Below, piece after piece: positions 8,650 to 17,363 of a stretch of DNA of 53,530 nucleotides (position 1 is the first letter of the stretch; each line of letters begins with the position of its first letter). A model generated the notes under the pieces. That model saw only the letters and a list, made by a program, of their open reading frames with translations. It was not told the DNA's origin and made no database searches. The stretch is from assembly GCA_023411775.1 (NCBI GenBank), contig JAEYOL010000200.1:1-53530 (forward strand), read 5' to 3'. Origin of the DNA: Bacteroidota bacterium (lineage in GTDB: Bacteria > Bacteroidota > Bacteroidia > Chitinophagales > Chitinophagaceae). The translations under genes were made by a program, and so were the position numbers.

Positions 8650-8680
8650 CAAAAATATGACATGCGGCATAATAACCAAA
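8650..8680 (-). promoter_or_regulatory. Consensus promoter for the OmpA-like gene
   Basis: Minus-strand TTTG (8677-8680), 19 bases, TATTTTTG (8650-8657), an exact match to the Bacteroidota consensus. It would give a leader of roughly 35 bases before the ATG at 8608. The divergent polyprenyl synthase gene shares this 194-base gap but shows only a weak TAAATTGC element at about 8781. Confidence 0.75.
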
Positions 8681-8802
8681 TTTTTGTGAAAATTATTTCC
8701 GTGGTTTACTCTTATTTTTCAATTACTTAGTCAAAAAAAACCCCTATTTGGCCGTCACTTTACACATTAATTTTTTGCTCCGTAAATTGCCGCTTTTAAC
8801 AT

Positions 8803-9765
8803 ATGAGCCTTCCCACCGGACTTATTGATGCTGAGTTAAAGATTTTTGAAACCCGCTTCCGCGAGGCTGTCAGAAGCCAGACCCCCTTGCTTGACCGAAT
8901 CATGCGATATATCGTAAAACGGAAGGGAAAACAGCTCCGGCCTATGTTTGTCCTCCTGTCTGCCAGGTTATGCGGCCAATTTACTGAACCGGCATACCGG
9001 GCAGCATCCCTGGTTGAACTATTGCATACCGCCACCCTGGTGCACGACGATGTTGTCGATGACTCCCAGGAAAGAAGGGGATTTTTCTCGGTTTACGCCC
9101 TTTGGAAAAATAAAGTGTCAGTCCTGGTGGGCGACTACCTGCTGGCGAAGGGCCTTTTAATGTCACTCGACCATAATGACCATAAAATTCTTACCATATT
9201 ATCTGACGCGGTTCGTAAGATGAGTGAGGGTGAGCTGCTTCAGATCGAAAAAGCCCGTTCTCTGAATCTGAGCGAGAAAATTTACTTCGAGATCATTAAA
9301 AATAAAACGGCATCCCTGCTCGCGTCCGCCTGTGCTGCCGGAGCCTGGTCTACAAGTAATGATGATTCGGTCGCCGAAAAAATGCGATTATTTGGTGAAA
9401 AAACCGGCATCGCTTTCCAAATAAAAGATGATCTTTTCGATTATTTCAGCGACAATGTGGGAAAACCCACCGGCAATGATATAAAAGAAAAGAAATTGAC
9501 TCTTCCGCTTATCTACACGCTTAACAACACGGATCGAAAAACCCGGAGGGAGATCATCTATATTGTCAAAAACAAAAACCTTGATAAAGAGAAAGTAAAA
9601 TGGGTCATTGACCGGGTAAAGGAAACGGGCGGGATTGAATATGCCGTGGAAAAAATGAACGCTTATAAAAAAGAAGCACTTGAAATCCTTCACCAGTTTC
9701 CTGAAAACGAAGCCAGGAAAGGCCTGGAAGATCTTGTACTTTATGTGACAGACCGAAAATATTAG
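8803..9765 (+). CDS. ispB: Polyprenyl diphosphate synthase (octaprenyl type)
   Basis: Trans-prenyltransferase of 320 residues that condenses isopentenyl diphosphate units into the long side chain of quinones (menaquinone in this phylum). The first aspartate-rich motif is in VHDDVVDDSQERRG (Asp82, Asp83, Asp86), and the second is in QIKDDLFDYFSD. GKQLRPM at 43-49 binds isopentenyl diphosphate. Product length cannot be judged from sequence alone. It is followed after 21 bases by recJ on the same strand, and the two are probably co-transcribed. Confidence 0.92.
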   Translation: MSLPTGLIDAELKIFETRFREAVRSQTPLLDRIMRYIVKRKGKQLRPMFVLLSARLCGQFTEPAYRAASLVELLHTATLVHDDVVDDSQERRGFFSVYALWKNKVSVLVGDYLLAKGLLMSLDHNDHKILTILSDAVRKMSEGELLQIEKARSLNLSEKIYFEIIKNKTASLLASACAAGAWSTSNDDSVAEKMRLFGEKTGIAFQIKDDLFDYFSDNVGKPTGNDIKEKKLTLPLIYTLNNTDRKTRREIIYIVKNKNLDKEKVKWVIDRVKETGGIEYAVEKMNAYKKEALEILHQFPENEARKGLEDLVLYVTDRKY

Positions 9766-9786
9766 TACTGGTAAAATAGTGCAGGA

Positions 9787-11490
9787 ATGGAAAAAAGATG
9801 GACAATCATACCTGGAGATCCTGATAAAGCAGATGCCCTGAACAGGGCTTTAAAAATTAACCCGGTCTTTTGCAAAATACTCACCCAGCGGGGCATTACC
9901 ACTTATGATGAAGCCAGGGACTTTTTCCGGCCGCAATTAACGCTTTTGCATGATCCATGGCTAATGAAGGATATGAACAAAGCCGTCGAACGAATACTTC
10001 CCGCACTTGAGAGCCAGGAAAAGTTGCTCGTATTTGGCGACTATGACGTGGATGGCACAACGGCTGTGTCATCTATGTACAGTTTCCTGAAAAAAGTTGG
10101 CTTTAATGTCGACTTTTATATCCCACACCGGTACAGGGAAGGCTATGGTGTAAGTAAGGCCGGGATTGATTTTGCAAAGGAAAACGGGTTCACCCTTATC
10201 ATCTCTCTGGATTGTGGAATCAAATCCTATGACCTGATTGCTTATGCAAAAAGTCTAGGTATTGATTTCGTCGTATGTGATCACCACCTCCCTGACAAAA
10301 TTCTTCCGCCAGCCATAGCGATTCTAAATCCAAAACAATCCGACTGCGCCTATCCCTATAAGGAACTTTGTGGTTGTGGCGTCGGTTTCAAATTGATAAC
10401 TGCTCTTGCAGAGAAGCTGGCACTTCCAAAACAAAGTGTTTACGAATACCTCGACCTGGTCGCTGTAGCCATAGCCGCCGATATCGTTCCAATAACTGGT
10501 GAAAACAGGACACTCGCATTTTATGGGCTTCAAAAAGCTAATGAAAATCCTAACCCGGGTATAAAAGCTCTTTGTCACCTGGGAGGCATACAAACCCAGC
10601 TGCAGATTAACAACCTCGTTTTCATTATTGCACCGAGGGTTAATGCCGCGGGTAGGATGGATGATGCCACCAAAGCGGTGCACCTTTTTATCTCGGAGAC
10701 GTATGAAGAAGCACTGGCATTTGCCGAGCAATTACATAGTGACAATACTAATCGCAAAGAAGCAGATACCAGCACCACCCAGGAAGCGCTTGCACTGATC
10801 GAAGAAAATGAAAACTGGATAAACAGCAAGTCTACCGTTTTATTCAAGCCTCATTGGCATAAAGGTGTGGTAGGAATTGTCGCATCGCGAGTGATTGAGC
10901 AATACTATCGGCCTACTATTATTCTTACCCAGTCGGGCAACCTTGCGGCAGGTAGCGCCCGAAGCGTTCCCGGTTTTAATCTGTATGAGGCGGTACATGC
11001 CTGCCGCGACCACCTTTTGGGTTATGGCGGTCATTTTGCAGCGGCGGGTATGACACTGGAGATCGACAAGATCGATGCTTTTCGTGCGAAGTTCGAAGAT
11101 ATAGTTGCCTCAACGATTGACCCGGAACTCTTGATCCCGGAGATTGTGATTGACGCTGAAATAAGTTTCGACGATATTACCTGGCCATTTTACAATATCC
11201 TAAATCAAATGGAACCCTTCGGCCCTGAAAATCTGCGACCCGTATTCCTGACCAGGAATGTAGTCGACACCGGTTACTCGCGGATAGTCAAAGAAAACCA
11301 CCTCAGGTTCTCACTCAGGCAGGGCAACCAGACCTTTACTGGTATCGGCTTCAATTTGCATGATAAATATGAATGCCTCAGACAAAAGCAACCCTGTGAC
11401 ATCGTTTATAAACTCGACATAAATGAATGGAATGGCGAAAAAAGTCTTCAATTGCGTGTAATCGATTGTCGCCCTTCCGGTAGTTGGTAA
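9787..11490 (+). CDS. recJ: Single-stranded-DNA exonuclease RecJ
   Basis: 5'-3' single-strand DNA exonuclease for recombination and repair, 567 residues, full length. Phosphoesterase motifs are intact: VFGDYDVDGTT at 82-92, the DHH signature VCDHHLPD (Asp165-His167), the ISLDCG block near 140, and the DHHA1-domain GGHFAAAGM near the end of the catalytic core. A C-terminal OB-like segment holds EPFGPENLRPVF. The start ATG follows ispB closely, and no separate promoter is visible. Confidence 0.95.
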   Translation: MEKRWTIIPGDPDKADALNRALKINPVFCKILTQRGITTYDEARDFFRPQLTLLHDPWLMKDMNKAVERILPALESQEKLLVFGDYDVDGTTAVSSMYSFLKKVGFNVDFYIPHRYREGYGVSKAGIDFAKENGFTLIISLDCGIKSYDLIAYAKSLGIDFVVCDHHLPDKILPPAIAILNPKQSDCAYPYKELCGCGVGFKLITALAEKLALPKQSVYEYLDLVAVAIAADIVPITGENRTLAFYGLQKANENPNPGIKALCHLGGIQTQLQINNLVFIIAPRVNAAGRMDDATKAVHLFISETYEEALAFAEQLHSDNTNRKEADTSTTQEALALIEENENWINSKSTVLFKPHWHKGVVGIVASRVIEQYYRPTIILTQSGNLAAGSARSVPGFNLYEAVHACRDHLLGYGGHFAAAGMTLEIDKIDAFRAKFEDIVASTIDPELLIPEIVIDAEISFDDITWPFYNILNQMEPFGPENLRPVFLTRNVVDTGYSRIVKENHLRFSLRQGNQTFTGIGFNLHDKYECLRQKQPCDIVYKLDINEWNGEKSLQLRVIDCRPSGSW

Positions 11491-11590
11491 ATCATTTTTT
11501 ATTGGGTATCAAATATTTACATTTAGATCTCCTCTACCAGGTCATAAGTTTTTTTATGTTTGCATCTTTAGAAAATACCTGGATCCTCTC

Positions 11591-11621
11591 TCTGGCTTTT
11601 CGGTGCAATTCCCTATCTTTG
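11591..11621 (+). promoter_or_regulatory. Promoter of the rpsF-rpsR-rplI operon
   Basis: TATCTTTG (11614-11621) matches the -7 consensus; 19 bases upstream is TCTG, a one-mismatch -33 box. The predicted leader is about 50 bases. The remaining gap after recJ (11491-11590) shows nothing I can name. Confidence 0.6.
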
Positions 11622-11678
11622 CCGCCCCGTTGACAAAAGCAATGGGATCAACAAATTTATAATCACAAAAACACGTAA

Positions 11679-12035
11679 ATGAACAATTACGAATTGATGG
11701 TGATTTTTACCCCTGTTCTGAGCGACGATGAGTTCAAAGCAGAACAAAAAAAATTCGCGGCGCTGGTCACCGAAAATGGTGGTACCATCGTAGCAGAAAA
11801 TCCATGGGGACTGAAATCACTGGCGTATCCGATCCAGAAAAAGACAACTGGTCTTTACTGGGTATTGGAATATACTGCGCCATCCGACTTCAATGAAAAG
11901 CTGAAGATTCAGCTTTTACGTGACGAGTCTGTACTCCGTCACCTTTGTACCAAGCTCGATAAATACGCCGTCGAGTACAATGCCAAAAAGAGAAGTGGTG
12001 TAAAAACAGGAGTTGAAAAAGAAGTGGAGGCATAA
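11679..12035 (+). CDS. rpsF: 30S ribosomal protein S6
   Basis: Ribosomal protein S6, 118 residues, beginning MNNYELMVIFTPVLSDDEFK and containing the family core GLKSLAYPIQKKTTGLYWVLEY. It binds 16S rRNA together with S18, whose gene begins three bases after its stop. The short lysine-rich tail is normal for the phylum. First gene of the rpsF-rpsR-rplI operon; the single-strand-binding-protein gene found between rpsF and rpsR in many other bacteria is absent here, as is usual in Bacteroidota. Confidence 0.97.
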   Translation: MNNYELMVIFTPVLSDDEFKAEQKKFAALVTENGGTIVAENPWGLKSLAYPIQKKTTGLYWVLEYTAPSDFNEKLKIQLLRDESVLRHLCTKLDKYAVEYNAKKRSGVKTGVEKEVEA

Positions 12036-12038
12036 CAC

Positions 12039-12302
12039 ATGGCAAAGAATGAGATAAAATACCTGACCGCGATTAAAAGCGATAAAAGGGTAAAGAAATT
12101 CTGCCGTTTCAAAAAATACGGCATGCACTATATCGACTATAAGGATATAGAATTCCTGAAAAAATTTTTGAATGAGCAGGGTAAATTATTACCCCGTCGC
12201 CTGACCGGTAACAGCCTGAAATACCAGCGCAAAGTATCGGATGCGATCAAGAAAGCTCGTCAAATGGCACTTTTGCCTTACGTAACAGACCTTTTAAAAT
12301 AA
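12039..12302 (+). CDS. rpsR: 30S ribosomal protein S18
   Basis: Ribosomal protein S18, 87 residues, S6 partner in the 30S platform. The family core IDYKDIEFLKKFLNEQGKLL, then PRRLTGNS and QRKVSDAIKKARQMALLPY, is intact. A GGAGG at the end of rpsF, about nine bases before the ATG, is one of the few good Shine-Dalgarno sequences in the window. Two hairpins lie between it and rplI. Confidence 0.97.
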   Translation: MAKNEIKYLTAIKSDKRVKKFCRFKKYGMHYIDYKDIEFLKKFLNEQGKLLPRRLTGNSLKYQRKVSDAIKKARQMALLPYVTDLLK

Positions 12303-12313
12303 CCTCACCCTAA

Positions 12314-12351
12314 CTTCCCCAGGAGGGGAAAGACAGTCGGCCTACCGACTG
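12314..12351 (+). repeat. Two adjacent hairpins between rpsR and rplI
   Basis: TTCCCC AGGA GGGGAA (12315-12330) is followed three bases later by CAGTCGG CCTA CCGACTG (12334-12351), both with four-base loops. There is no T run, so they are unlikely to terminate; they may adjust rplI expression or be a small dispersed palindromic element. The second ends 25 bases before the rplI start. Confidence 0.6.
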
Positions 12352-12376
12352 GGTCATGGTGAACAAAAAGAAAAAC

Positions 12377-12823
12377 ATGGATGTCATTTTAATTCAGGAT
12401 GTAGATAACCTGGGTGCTGCCAACGAGGTAGTGAAAGTAAAGAATGGATATGCCCGCAACTTCCTGTTTCCCCGGCAGCTTGCTATCGAGAGCAATCCCG
12501 GTAATCGCAAACAACTGGAAGAAAGATTGAAACAGGCTGCTAAGAAAGAAGCGAAGATGCTGGCTGAGATCAACAGCGTTATCGCTAAATTGAACGAAGC
12601 ACCTTTGAAGCTTGGCGCAAAAACCGGCACAAGCGGAAAGATCTTCGGGAGCATCACTTCATTGCAGGTTAGCCGCGCTATTCGCGAGCAAAAAGGATAT
12701 GAGATCGATCGCAAGAAAATCTCTATCCCAGAAGATGTGAAAGAATTAGGTACTTATAAAGCCACTATCGATTTCGGTAATGGTCATAGCACAGAACTGG
12801 ATTTTGAAGTTACCGCTGAATAA
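12377..12823 (+). CDS. rplI: 50S ribosomal protein L9
   Basis: Ribosomal protein L9, 148 residues. I start it at the ATG giving MDVILIQDVDNLGAANEVV, which fits the universal N-terminus; an in-frame ATG seven codons upstream would add a lysine-rich extension that directly follows a hairpin and is less likely. The rRNA-binding motif VKVKNGYARNFLFP is present, followed by the long connecting helix and the C-terminal domain. Last gene of the ribosomal operon, closed by a strong terminator. Confidence 0.95.
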   Translation: MDVILIQDVDNLGAANEVVKVKNGYARNFLFPRQLAIESNPGNRKQLEERLKQAAKKEAKMLAEINSVIAKLNEAPLKLGAKTGTSGKIFGSITSLQVSRAIREQKGYEIDRKKISIPEDVKELGTYKATIDFGNGHSTELDFEVTAE

Positions 12824-12847
12824 GCACTCAATAACCCTTTTAGTGAT

Positions 12848-12874
12848 AGTCCCCGGCCACACCGGGGACTTTTT
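12848..12874 (+). terminator. Terminator of the rpsF-rpsR-rplI operon
   Basis: AGTCCCCGG (12848-12856) pairs with CCGGGGACT (12862-12870) around CCACA, followed by TTTT. It lies 24 bases past the rplI stop. Confidence 0.88.
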
Positions 12875-13106
12875 ATGCCCACACCTTCTCGTTACCACAT
12901 AATAATCAACAGTTTACACACTAAACGGGCTGCCCTGGACCCGACTATACAATAATTTCTCAAAATGTCAAAGAAAAATCCTTTATTTTGTATTGTCTTG
13001 GTGTTCTTTACAGTTTTATAAGTCCTGAACGTTTCGATATAAACGTAGAATGTTCATTGGTTACTGTTTACTGTTAGCACTTTTTTATTTTTTTAAAACT
13101 CTCAAA
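12875..13106 (+). other. Intergenic and probable 5' leader of the RRM protein gene
   Basis: About 230 AT-rich bases between the rplI terminator and the RRM gene. I see no full promoter consensus. A small hairpin ACGTTT/AAACGT with a six-base loop sits at 13029-13046, and the last 30 bases before the ATG are nearly all T and A. Long structured leaders occur on cold-inducible RNA-binding genes, so regulation at this level is possible but not shown. Confidence 0.35.
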
Positions 13107-13499
13107 ATGAACATTTACGTAGGAAACCTTAGTTGGAACCTGAAAGATCAGGATCTGTCCAATCTTTTTGCCGCTCATGGTGAAGTAACCTCTGCAAAAA
13201 TCGTAAACGACAAATTCACTAATCGTAGCAAAGGCTTTGGTTTTGTTGAAATGCCCAATGACGATCAGGCCCAGGCAGCCATTGCAGCCCTGAACGGCAG
13301 CGAAGTTGACGGCCGCAATATTGTCGTCAATGAAAGCAGGCCTAAACCTGAAGGTGGCGCCGGCGGCGGTGGCTTCAAGAAAAGAAGCTTTGGCAATGGC
13401 GGCGGTGGCGGCTTTAAGAAAGGCGGCAACGGCGGCTACAACAAAGGTGGCGGCGGCGGTTACAATCGTGACCGCGGTGGATATGGCAATGATTATTAA
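13107..13499 (+). CDS. Glycine-rich RNA-binding protein (RRM)
   Basis: Single RRM domain protein of 130 residues, a type often induced by cold in bacteria and thought to act as an RNA chaperone. The start MNIYVGNLSW places the RNP2 motif IYVGNL at residues 3-8; RNP1 is KGFGFVEM at 42-49, with both aromatic pairs intact. Residues 82-130 are a glycine-rich tail with Lys, Arg, Tyr and Asn, resembling an RGG-like disordered region. An in-frame codon 19 positions earlier would add an unlikely hydrophobic extension. The gene is flanked by terminators and stands alone. Confidence 0.93.
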   Translation: MNIYVGNLSWNLKDQDLSNLFAAHGEVTSAKIVNDKFTNRSKGFGFVEMPNDDQAQAAIAALNGSEVDGRNIVVNESRPKPEGGAGGGGFKKRSFGNGGGGGFKKGGNGGYNKGGGGGYNRDRGGYGNDY

Positions 13500-13523
13500 T
13501 CTGATCCCAAAAATATTCACTGT

Positions 13524-13555
13524 AAAGTCTGGCATTAGTGCCAGACTTTTTTTTT
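13524..13555 (+). terminator. Terminator of the RRM gene
   Basis: An 11-bp perfect stem whose core AGTCTGGCA pairs with TGCCAGACT around TTAG, followed by nine consecutive T. It is 24 bases past the stop and very strong by inspection. Confidence 0.9.
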
Positions 13556-13572
13556 CACCTGATCCTAACACA

Positions 13573-13597
13573 TTAGAAAATGGTCAGGATTTTCTAA
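13573..13597. repeat. Inverted repeat upstream of the glycosyltransferase-phosphatase gene
   Basis: TTAGAAAAT and ATTTTCTAA form 9-bp arms separated by GGTCAGG. It lies about 175 bases before the next ATG. It could be an operator or a weak hairpin. Nothing else recognisable is seen in 13556-13769. Confidence 0.4.
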
Positions 13598-13769
13598 CTG
13601 GATTTTTGCCTTTCATTAGGGATATAATCACTACCTTCCGCACGACCGGCAGCAGGCCTTTCAATCTGGCCTCGCGGTTAACAGGGCCTGATATATAATT
13701 CAATAGACTGAGTAGGAAATCTGAACTTATCAGCACCATCATTCGTTCTCACAAAAGGGAAAAACAAAT

Positions 13770-15146
13770 ATGCTTTCTGTAATCATACCGGCATTGAATG
13801 AAGAAAAAACAATTGGACAGGTCGTCCGGTTTTGTTTTTCCGAGCCGTCAGTGTCGGAAGTAATTGTCGTCGATGACAAGTCGGAGGACAATACTATCGC
13901 TGTTGCACAGGAAGCAGGGGCAAAAGTTATCGTGAGTGCGGCTCGTGGCAAAGGGATATCTATGAAAGAAGGTATAGATGCCTCCAGCAATGAATTTGTC
14001 GTTTTCCTGGATGCGGATATTGACCCCTACCCTGAAAAATCTATCTCTAATCTGGCTGCACCTTTGATAAATAATGAAGCCGATTTTGTAAAAGGAGCTT
14101 TTGCGCGTAATGCCGGGCGGGTAACCGAACTGGTCGCAAAGCCATTGCTGGCTATCATCTTCCCGGGTTTATCGCATTTTTCGCAGCCACTTAGCGGAAT
14201 GATCGCAGGAAAAAAATCATTTTTCCAAAGAATCGAGTTCTTCAACGACTACGGTGTTGACATAGGCATTCTAATTGATATGTATCTGATGAAAGCCCGC
14301 GTCAAGGAGGTGAATATCGGGTACATCGAAAACAAGAGCAAACCCTGGGAAGCCCTGGGAAAGATGAGTGGTGAAGTATCAAGGGCCATCATCAGCAAAG
14401 CCCAGCGACATCATAGTAATGAGTTGACACAGGAAAGCGTGAACTCACTGGAGGCGATTCAGCGGGAAATGAACAATGTGCTCAGGGAAAACCTTTCCTC
14501 CTATCAAAAGATGATCGTTTTTGATATGGACGATACGATCCTGGTTAATAGATTCATCGATGAATGTGCGAAGGAGTTCGGTTTTAAACCAAAACTGGAC
14601 GAATTACGGTTTAATGAAAAAGACCCCATCATCCTGACCAAAAGAATCGGGCTTCTTTTAAAAAATAATACCATTGATGATCTGTTGCATGTGATCAGCA
14701 GTATGGAAATGGCAGAGAATATCAAAGAAGTGGTCAAGACGTATAAGGAAAAAGGCTACCTCGTAGGAATCCTTAGTCACAGCTATTCGCTGATAACAAA
14801 CTATGTAAAACAACAGATCGGAGCCGATTTTTCAGTTGCACACCAACTGGAATTTTTTGAAGGTAAAGCAACAGGTGAAGTGAACCTGCCTTCTTATTTC
14901 TTTGGATCGCCGGACAGTATTTGTGGTCATTCATTTTGCAAAACAAATGCATTGCAGTATTTGTGTGAAAAGTACAACGTGAAACTGAACAATTGCATCG
15001 CTGTGGGAGATAGTAAAGATGACCGTTGCATGATAACCTATGCCGGGAAAGGCGTGGCATTTTGCACCACTGATGAATTACTTGAGAAAATTGCCGACAG
15101 CTCGATTAAAACACGGGATTTCGAGCCGTTACTGGCATTAGCATAA
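13770..15146 (+). CDS. GpgS-like glycosyltransferase fused to HAD-family phosphatase
   Basis: Two-domain protein of 458 residues. Residues 1-215 are a GT-A glycosyltransferase with IIPALNEEKTIG, VVDDKSEDNT, the metal-binding DAD (81-83), YGVDIGILID (161-170) and KPWEALGKMSGEV, all resembling glucosyl-3-phosphoglycerate synthases (GT81). Residues about 247-440 are a HAD phosphatase with the nucleophile in FDMDDT (Asp252, Asp254), motif II SHS near 336 and GDSKDD at 413-418. The obvious reading is that one chain makes a sugar-phosphoglycerate and removes its phosphate to yield a glucosylglycerate- or mannosylglycerate-type solute. The substrate is inferred. A universal stress protein follows after 36 bases, which fits a stress role. 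Confidence 0.75.
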   Translation: MLSVIIPALNEEKTIGQVVRFCFSEPSVSEVIVVDDKSEDNTIAVAQEAGAKVIVSAARGKGISMKEGIDASSNEFVVFLDADIDPYPEKSISNLAAPLINNEADFVKGAFARNAGRVTELVAKPLLAIIFPGLSHFSQPLSGMIAGKKSFFQRIEFFNDYGVDIGILIDMYLMKARVKEVNIGYIENKSKPWEALGKMSGEVSRAIISKAQRHHSNELTQESVNSLEAIQREMNNVLRENLSSYQKMIVFDMDDTILVNRFIDECAKEFGFKPKLDELRFNEKDPIILTKRIGLLLKNNTIDDLLHVISSMEMAENIKEVVKTYKEKGYLVGILSHSYSLITNYVKQQIGADFSVAHQLEFFEGKATGEVNLPSYFFGSPDSICGHSFCKTNALQYLCEKYNVKLNNCIAVGDSKDDRCMITYAGKGVAFCTTDELLEKIADSSIKTRDFEPLLALA

Positions 15147-15182
15147 GAAATATTATTTTTATACCACGTAAAATTATTGCTT

Positions 15183-15995
15183 ATGGCCAACAAGCTTTAT
15201 AACATCCTTGTACCAATTGATTTTACGACCAAAAACAAATGGGCGATCGCTAAAGCGATAGAACTTTCCAATAGTTTTAACTGTAATGTTCACCTGGTAC
15301 ATATCACCGGGTCCCACCCTTTATTCCGCCGAAACACCAACACTGAGACCGCATTAAAAAAGCTTGAACAGTTAAAAACACTGTACACTAATCAGCTTTG
15401 TGGTGAAGGAACGCTTGAGATCAGTGTGCTTTCCGGAAATACCCAGTCGCAATTGTCCAACTATATTGAACAATATGAAATGGACCTGGTTGTGACCGGC
15501 CTTTCCAAATTCAACCTTTTACAACGTATCATTTCCTCTGTATCGATCAGCCGTCTTGCCAAGAAAACCAATATCCCGGTACTGGCCGTAAGATCAGGTG
15601 GCCTGATCTGTCACTTTAAAAAGATCGTGTTACCCGTTTCAGGTGAAATACCGGTCCGGCAAATCAGGCTGGCCGCTTTATTGGGCAGGGCATTCAAATC
15701 AACAGTATATTTTGTTTCTCTGCGTAAACATGCTGGTGACAAAACGCAGACTATTCTCGACAGCGCCCTGGAAATGGTACAAAGTATTTCCACCATTCCC
15801 GTTCAATGCTTTTTGCTTGAAGGCCAGAATCTCGCTAAAAGCACCCTTGAATTTTCAAAGAAAATCAATGCTGACCTGATCATGGTTAACCCGGTGAAAG
15901 ATTTTAGGTTACCGGGATTTTGGAACCGTATTACTAATAAATTATTATCTTATGGTTCGCGGATTCCCGTTGTTACCATCATGAATAAAAGCTAA
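15183..15995 (+). CDS. Universal stress protein, tandem UspA domains
   Basis: Cytosolic protein of 270 residues made of two UspA-like halves (about 1-142 and 143-270). Each has the alternating beta-alpha pattern, starting NILVPIDFTTKNKWAIAKAIELS and KIVLPVSGEIPVRQIRLAALLG. The nucleotide-binding G-x2-G-x9-G(S/T) motif of ATP-binding UspA proteins is not clear in either half, so ATP binding is doubtful. Start chosen at ATG reading MANKLYNILVPIDF; a TTG two codons upstream is less likely. Probably co-transcribed with the upstream fusion enzyme. Confidence 0.88.
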   Translation: MANKLYNILVPIDFTTKNKWAIAKAIELSNSFNCNVHLVHITGSHPLFRRNTNTETALKKLEQLKTLYTNQLCGEGTLEISVLSGNTQSQLSNYIEQYEMDLVVTGLSKFNLLQRIISSVSISRLAKKTNIPVLAVRSGGLICHFKKIVLPVSGEIPVRQIRLAALLGRAFKSTVYFVSLRKHAGDKTQTILDSALEMVQSISTIPVQCFLLEGQNLAKSTLEFSKKINADLIMVNPVKDFRLPGFWNRITNKLLSYGSRIPVVTIMNKS

Positions 15996-16013
15996 TTTAT
16001 TTTCTTAACTCTA

Positions 16014-16049
16014 TAAAAAAAGCTACCTGAATTCGGGTAGCTTTTTTTT
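16014..16049. terminator. Bidirectional terminator between uspA-like and ompA-like genes
   Basis: A7-AGCTACC (16021-16027) pairs with GGTAGCT-T8 (16036-16042), the stem continuing inward by two pairs to an AATT loop. It serves the plus-strand stress gene and the minus-strand OmpA gene, which end on either side. Confidence 0.88.
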
Positions 16050-16070
16050 ATTAAGCGTTATTATAGTCTT

Positions 16071-17336
16071 TTAATAATTCAACTTCAACTCAACCCGCCT
16101 GTTTTGCTGGCGTCCCGCGGCGGTTTTATTGTCAGCAACTGGTTGTGTTTCGCCAAATCCAGCAGCGGTAATGCGGCTTGGATCCACACCCTTCTTTACC
16201 AGGTAAGCTTTCACCGCAGCTGCGCGGTTTTCGCTGAGGGTCTGGTTGAAAGCATCTGCGCCCACATTATCGGTATGGCCGTCGATTGCCAGTTTCAATG
16301 CCTGGTCATCCTTCAACACCTGTGCCACTTCATCCAAACCTTTAAATGACTTTGACAACAATGTAGATTTACCTGTTGCAAAATAGATATTCTGCGCAGC
16401 ATAACTTACTTTCTGCAACACTTCTTCCTTTATCTCCGGGCAACCCTGGTTGCTGGCAGGACCGGGTTCACCTGCACATCTGTCTTCCTCATCGTTGATG
16501 CCATCCTTATCTGTATCAGGAATAGGGCAACCCTGGTATCGTGCTACGCCTGCCTGGTCGGGACATTTGTCTTCTTCATCATTGATGCCGTCCTTATCCG
16601 TATCCGGGATAGGGCAGCCGTCATACTTGGCCAGACCTGGAGTATCAGGGCATTTATCGAGACTATCAATCACACCATCTTTATCAGTATCAGTTGGAGG
16701 TGGTGGCGGCGGCGGTGTGGGTGGTAATGCCTTCACCACAGGCGCCTTTTTAGGTGCGATCCTGCCGGCAATGCCGATCTGGTGTAAAAAATGGTAGCTG
16801 GCCGTTTCCTTGGTAACCGGGATTCGGTACTGGCTGGCTACAAATAAATGTGTATCATCAAGTAAGTTTACTTTAATGCCCAGACCAGTGGGCACAAAAG
16901 CACCAAAATGTTTGCCTGCAAACATCTGAGCTCCCAGTCCGGCGATCACATAAGGCTGGACCCAATACTTTTCCGATACCATTTTAAAATTCAATGAAGC
17001 ATCGGCTTCGAGCAGGAATTTATCACCAGAAGAATTTTGACGATTTTGAAGTTCGTAGTTCACGAAAGAACCTGCGAGCGTACCTGCGAAATCAATATGT
17101 TTTCTCAGTCCTTTAAAATAGCTAATGGCAATGCCCGGCGACATCTCAGACAACTTAGACCATTGCTTCTTCGATAATACACTCGATAGGGAAGAGCTGC
17201 GAATACGATCAGCAGTAGTAAAATCATTAAAAATAAAACTTACGCCAATCGCTGCAGGCCTGATCTCATCGTCCTGGGAAAAACAGGACGACGTCACCAT
17301 AAACATGGCCAAAAAAGCAACTAAAACCTTCTTCAT
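16071..17336 (-). CDS. OmpA family protein with thrombospondin type-3 repeats
   Basis: Outer-membrane protein of 421 residues. The signal peptide ends near SSCFSQ. Residues about 25-205 form a predicted beta-barrel, joined by a proline-rich linker (PPTPPPPPPP) to three thrombospondin type-3 calcium-binding repeats containing DTDKDGVIDSLDKCPD and two near-identical DTDKDGINDEEDKCPD-like units. The last 110 residues are a canonical OmpA peptidoglycan-binding domain with IYFATGKSTLL, GHTDNVGADAFNQTLSENRA and QNRRVELK. The repeats are also nearly identical in DNA, so unit number could vary by recombination. It probably anchors the outer membrane to the wall. Confidence 0.93.
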   Translation of the reverse strand: MKKVLVAFLAMFMVTSSCFSQDDEIRPAAIGVSFIFNDFTTADRIRSSSLSSVLSKKQWSKLSEMSPGIAISYFKGLRKHIDFAGTLAGSFVNYELQNRQNSSGDKFLLEADASLNFKMVSEKYWVQPYVIAGLGAQMFAGKHFGAFVPTGLGIKVNLLDDTHLFVASQYRIPVTKETASYHFLHQIGIAGRIAPKKAPVVKALPPTPPPPPPPTDTDKDGVIDSLDKCPDTPGLAKYDGCPIPDTDKDGINDEEDKCPDQAGVARYQGCPIPDTDKDGINDEEDRCAGEPGPASNQGCPEIKEEVLQKVSYAAQNIYFATGKSTLLSKSFKGLDEVAQVLKDDQALKLAIDGHTDNVGADAFNQTLSENRAAAVKAYLVKKGVDPSRITAAGFGETQPVADNKTAAGRQQNRRVELKLNY

Positions 17337-17363
17337 AAGCAGTTATTTTGTTTTTAAACCTGA

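Noticed and set aside
13306..13698. Alanine-rich frame overlapping the RRM gene
   Set aside because: It is the frame-shifted reading of the glycine-rich codons and runs through the terminator hairpin.
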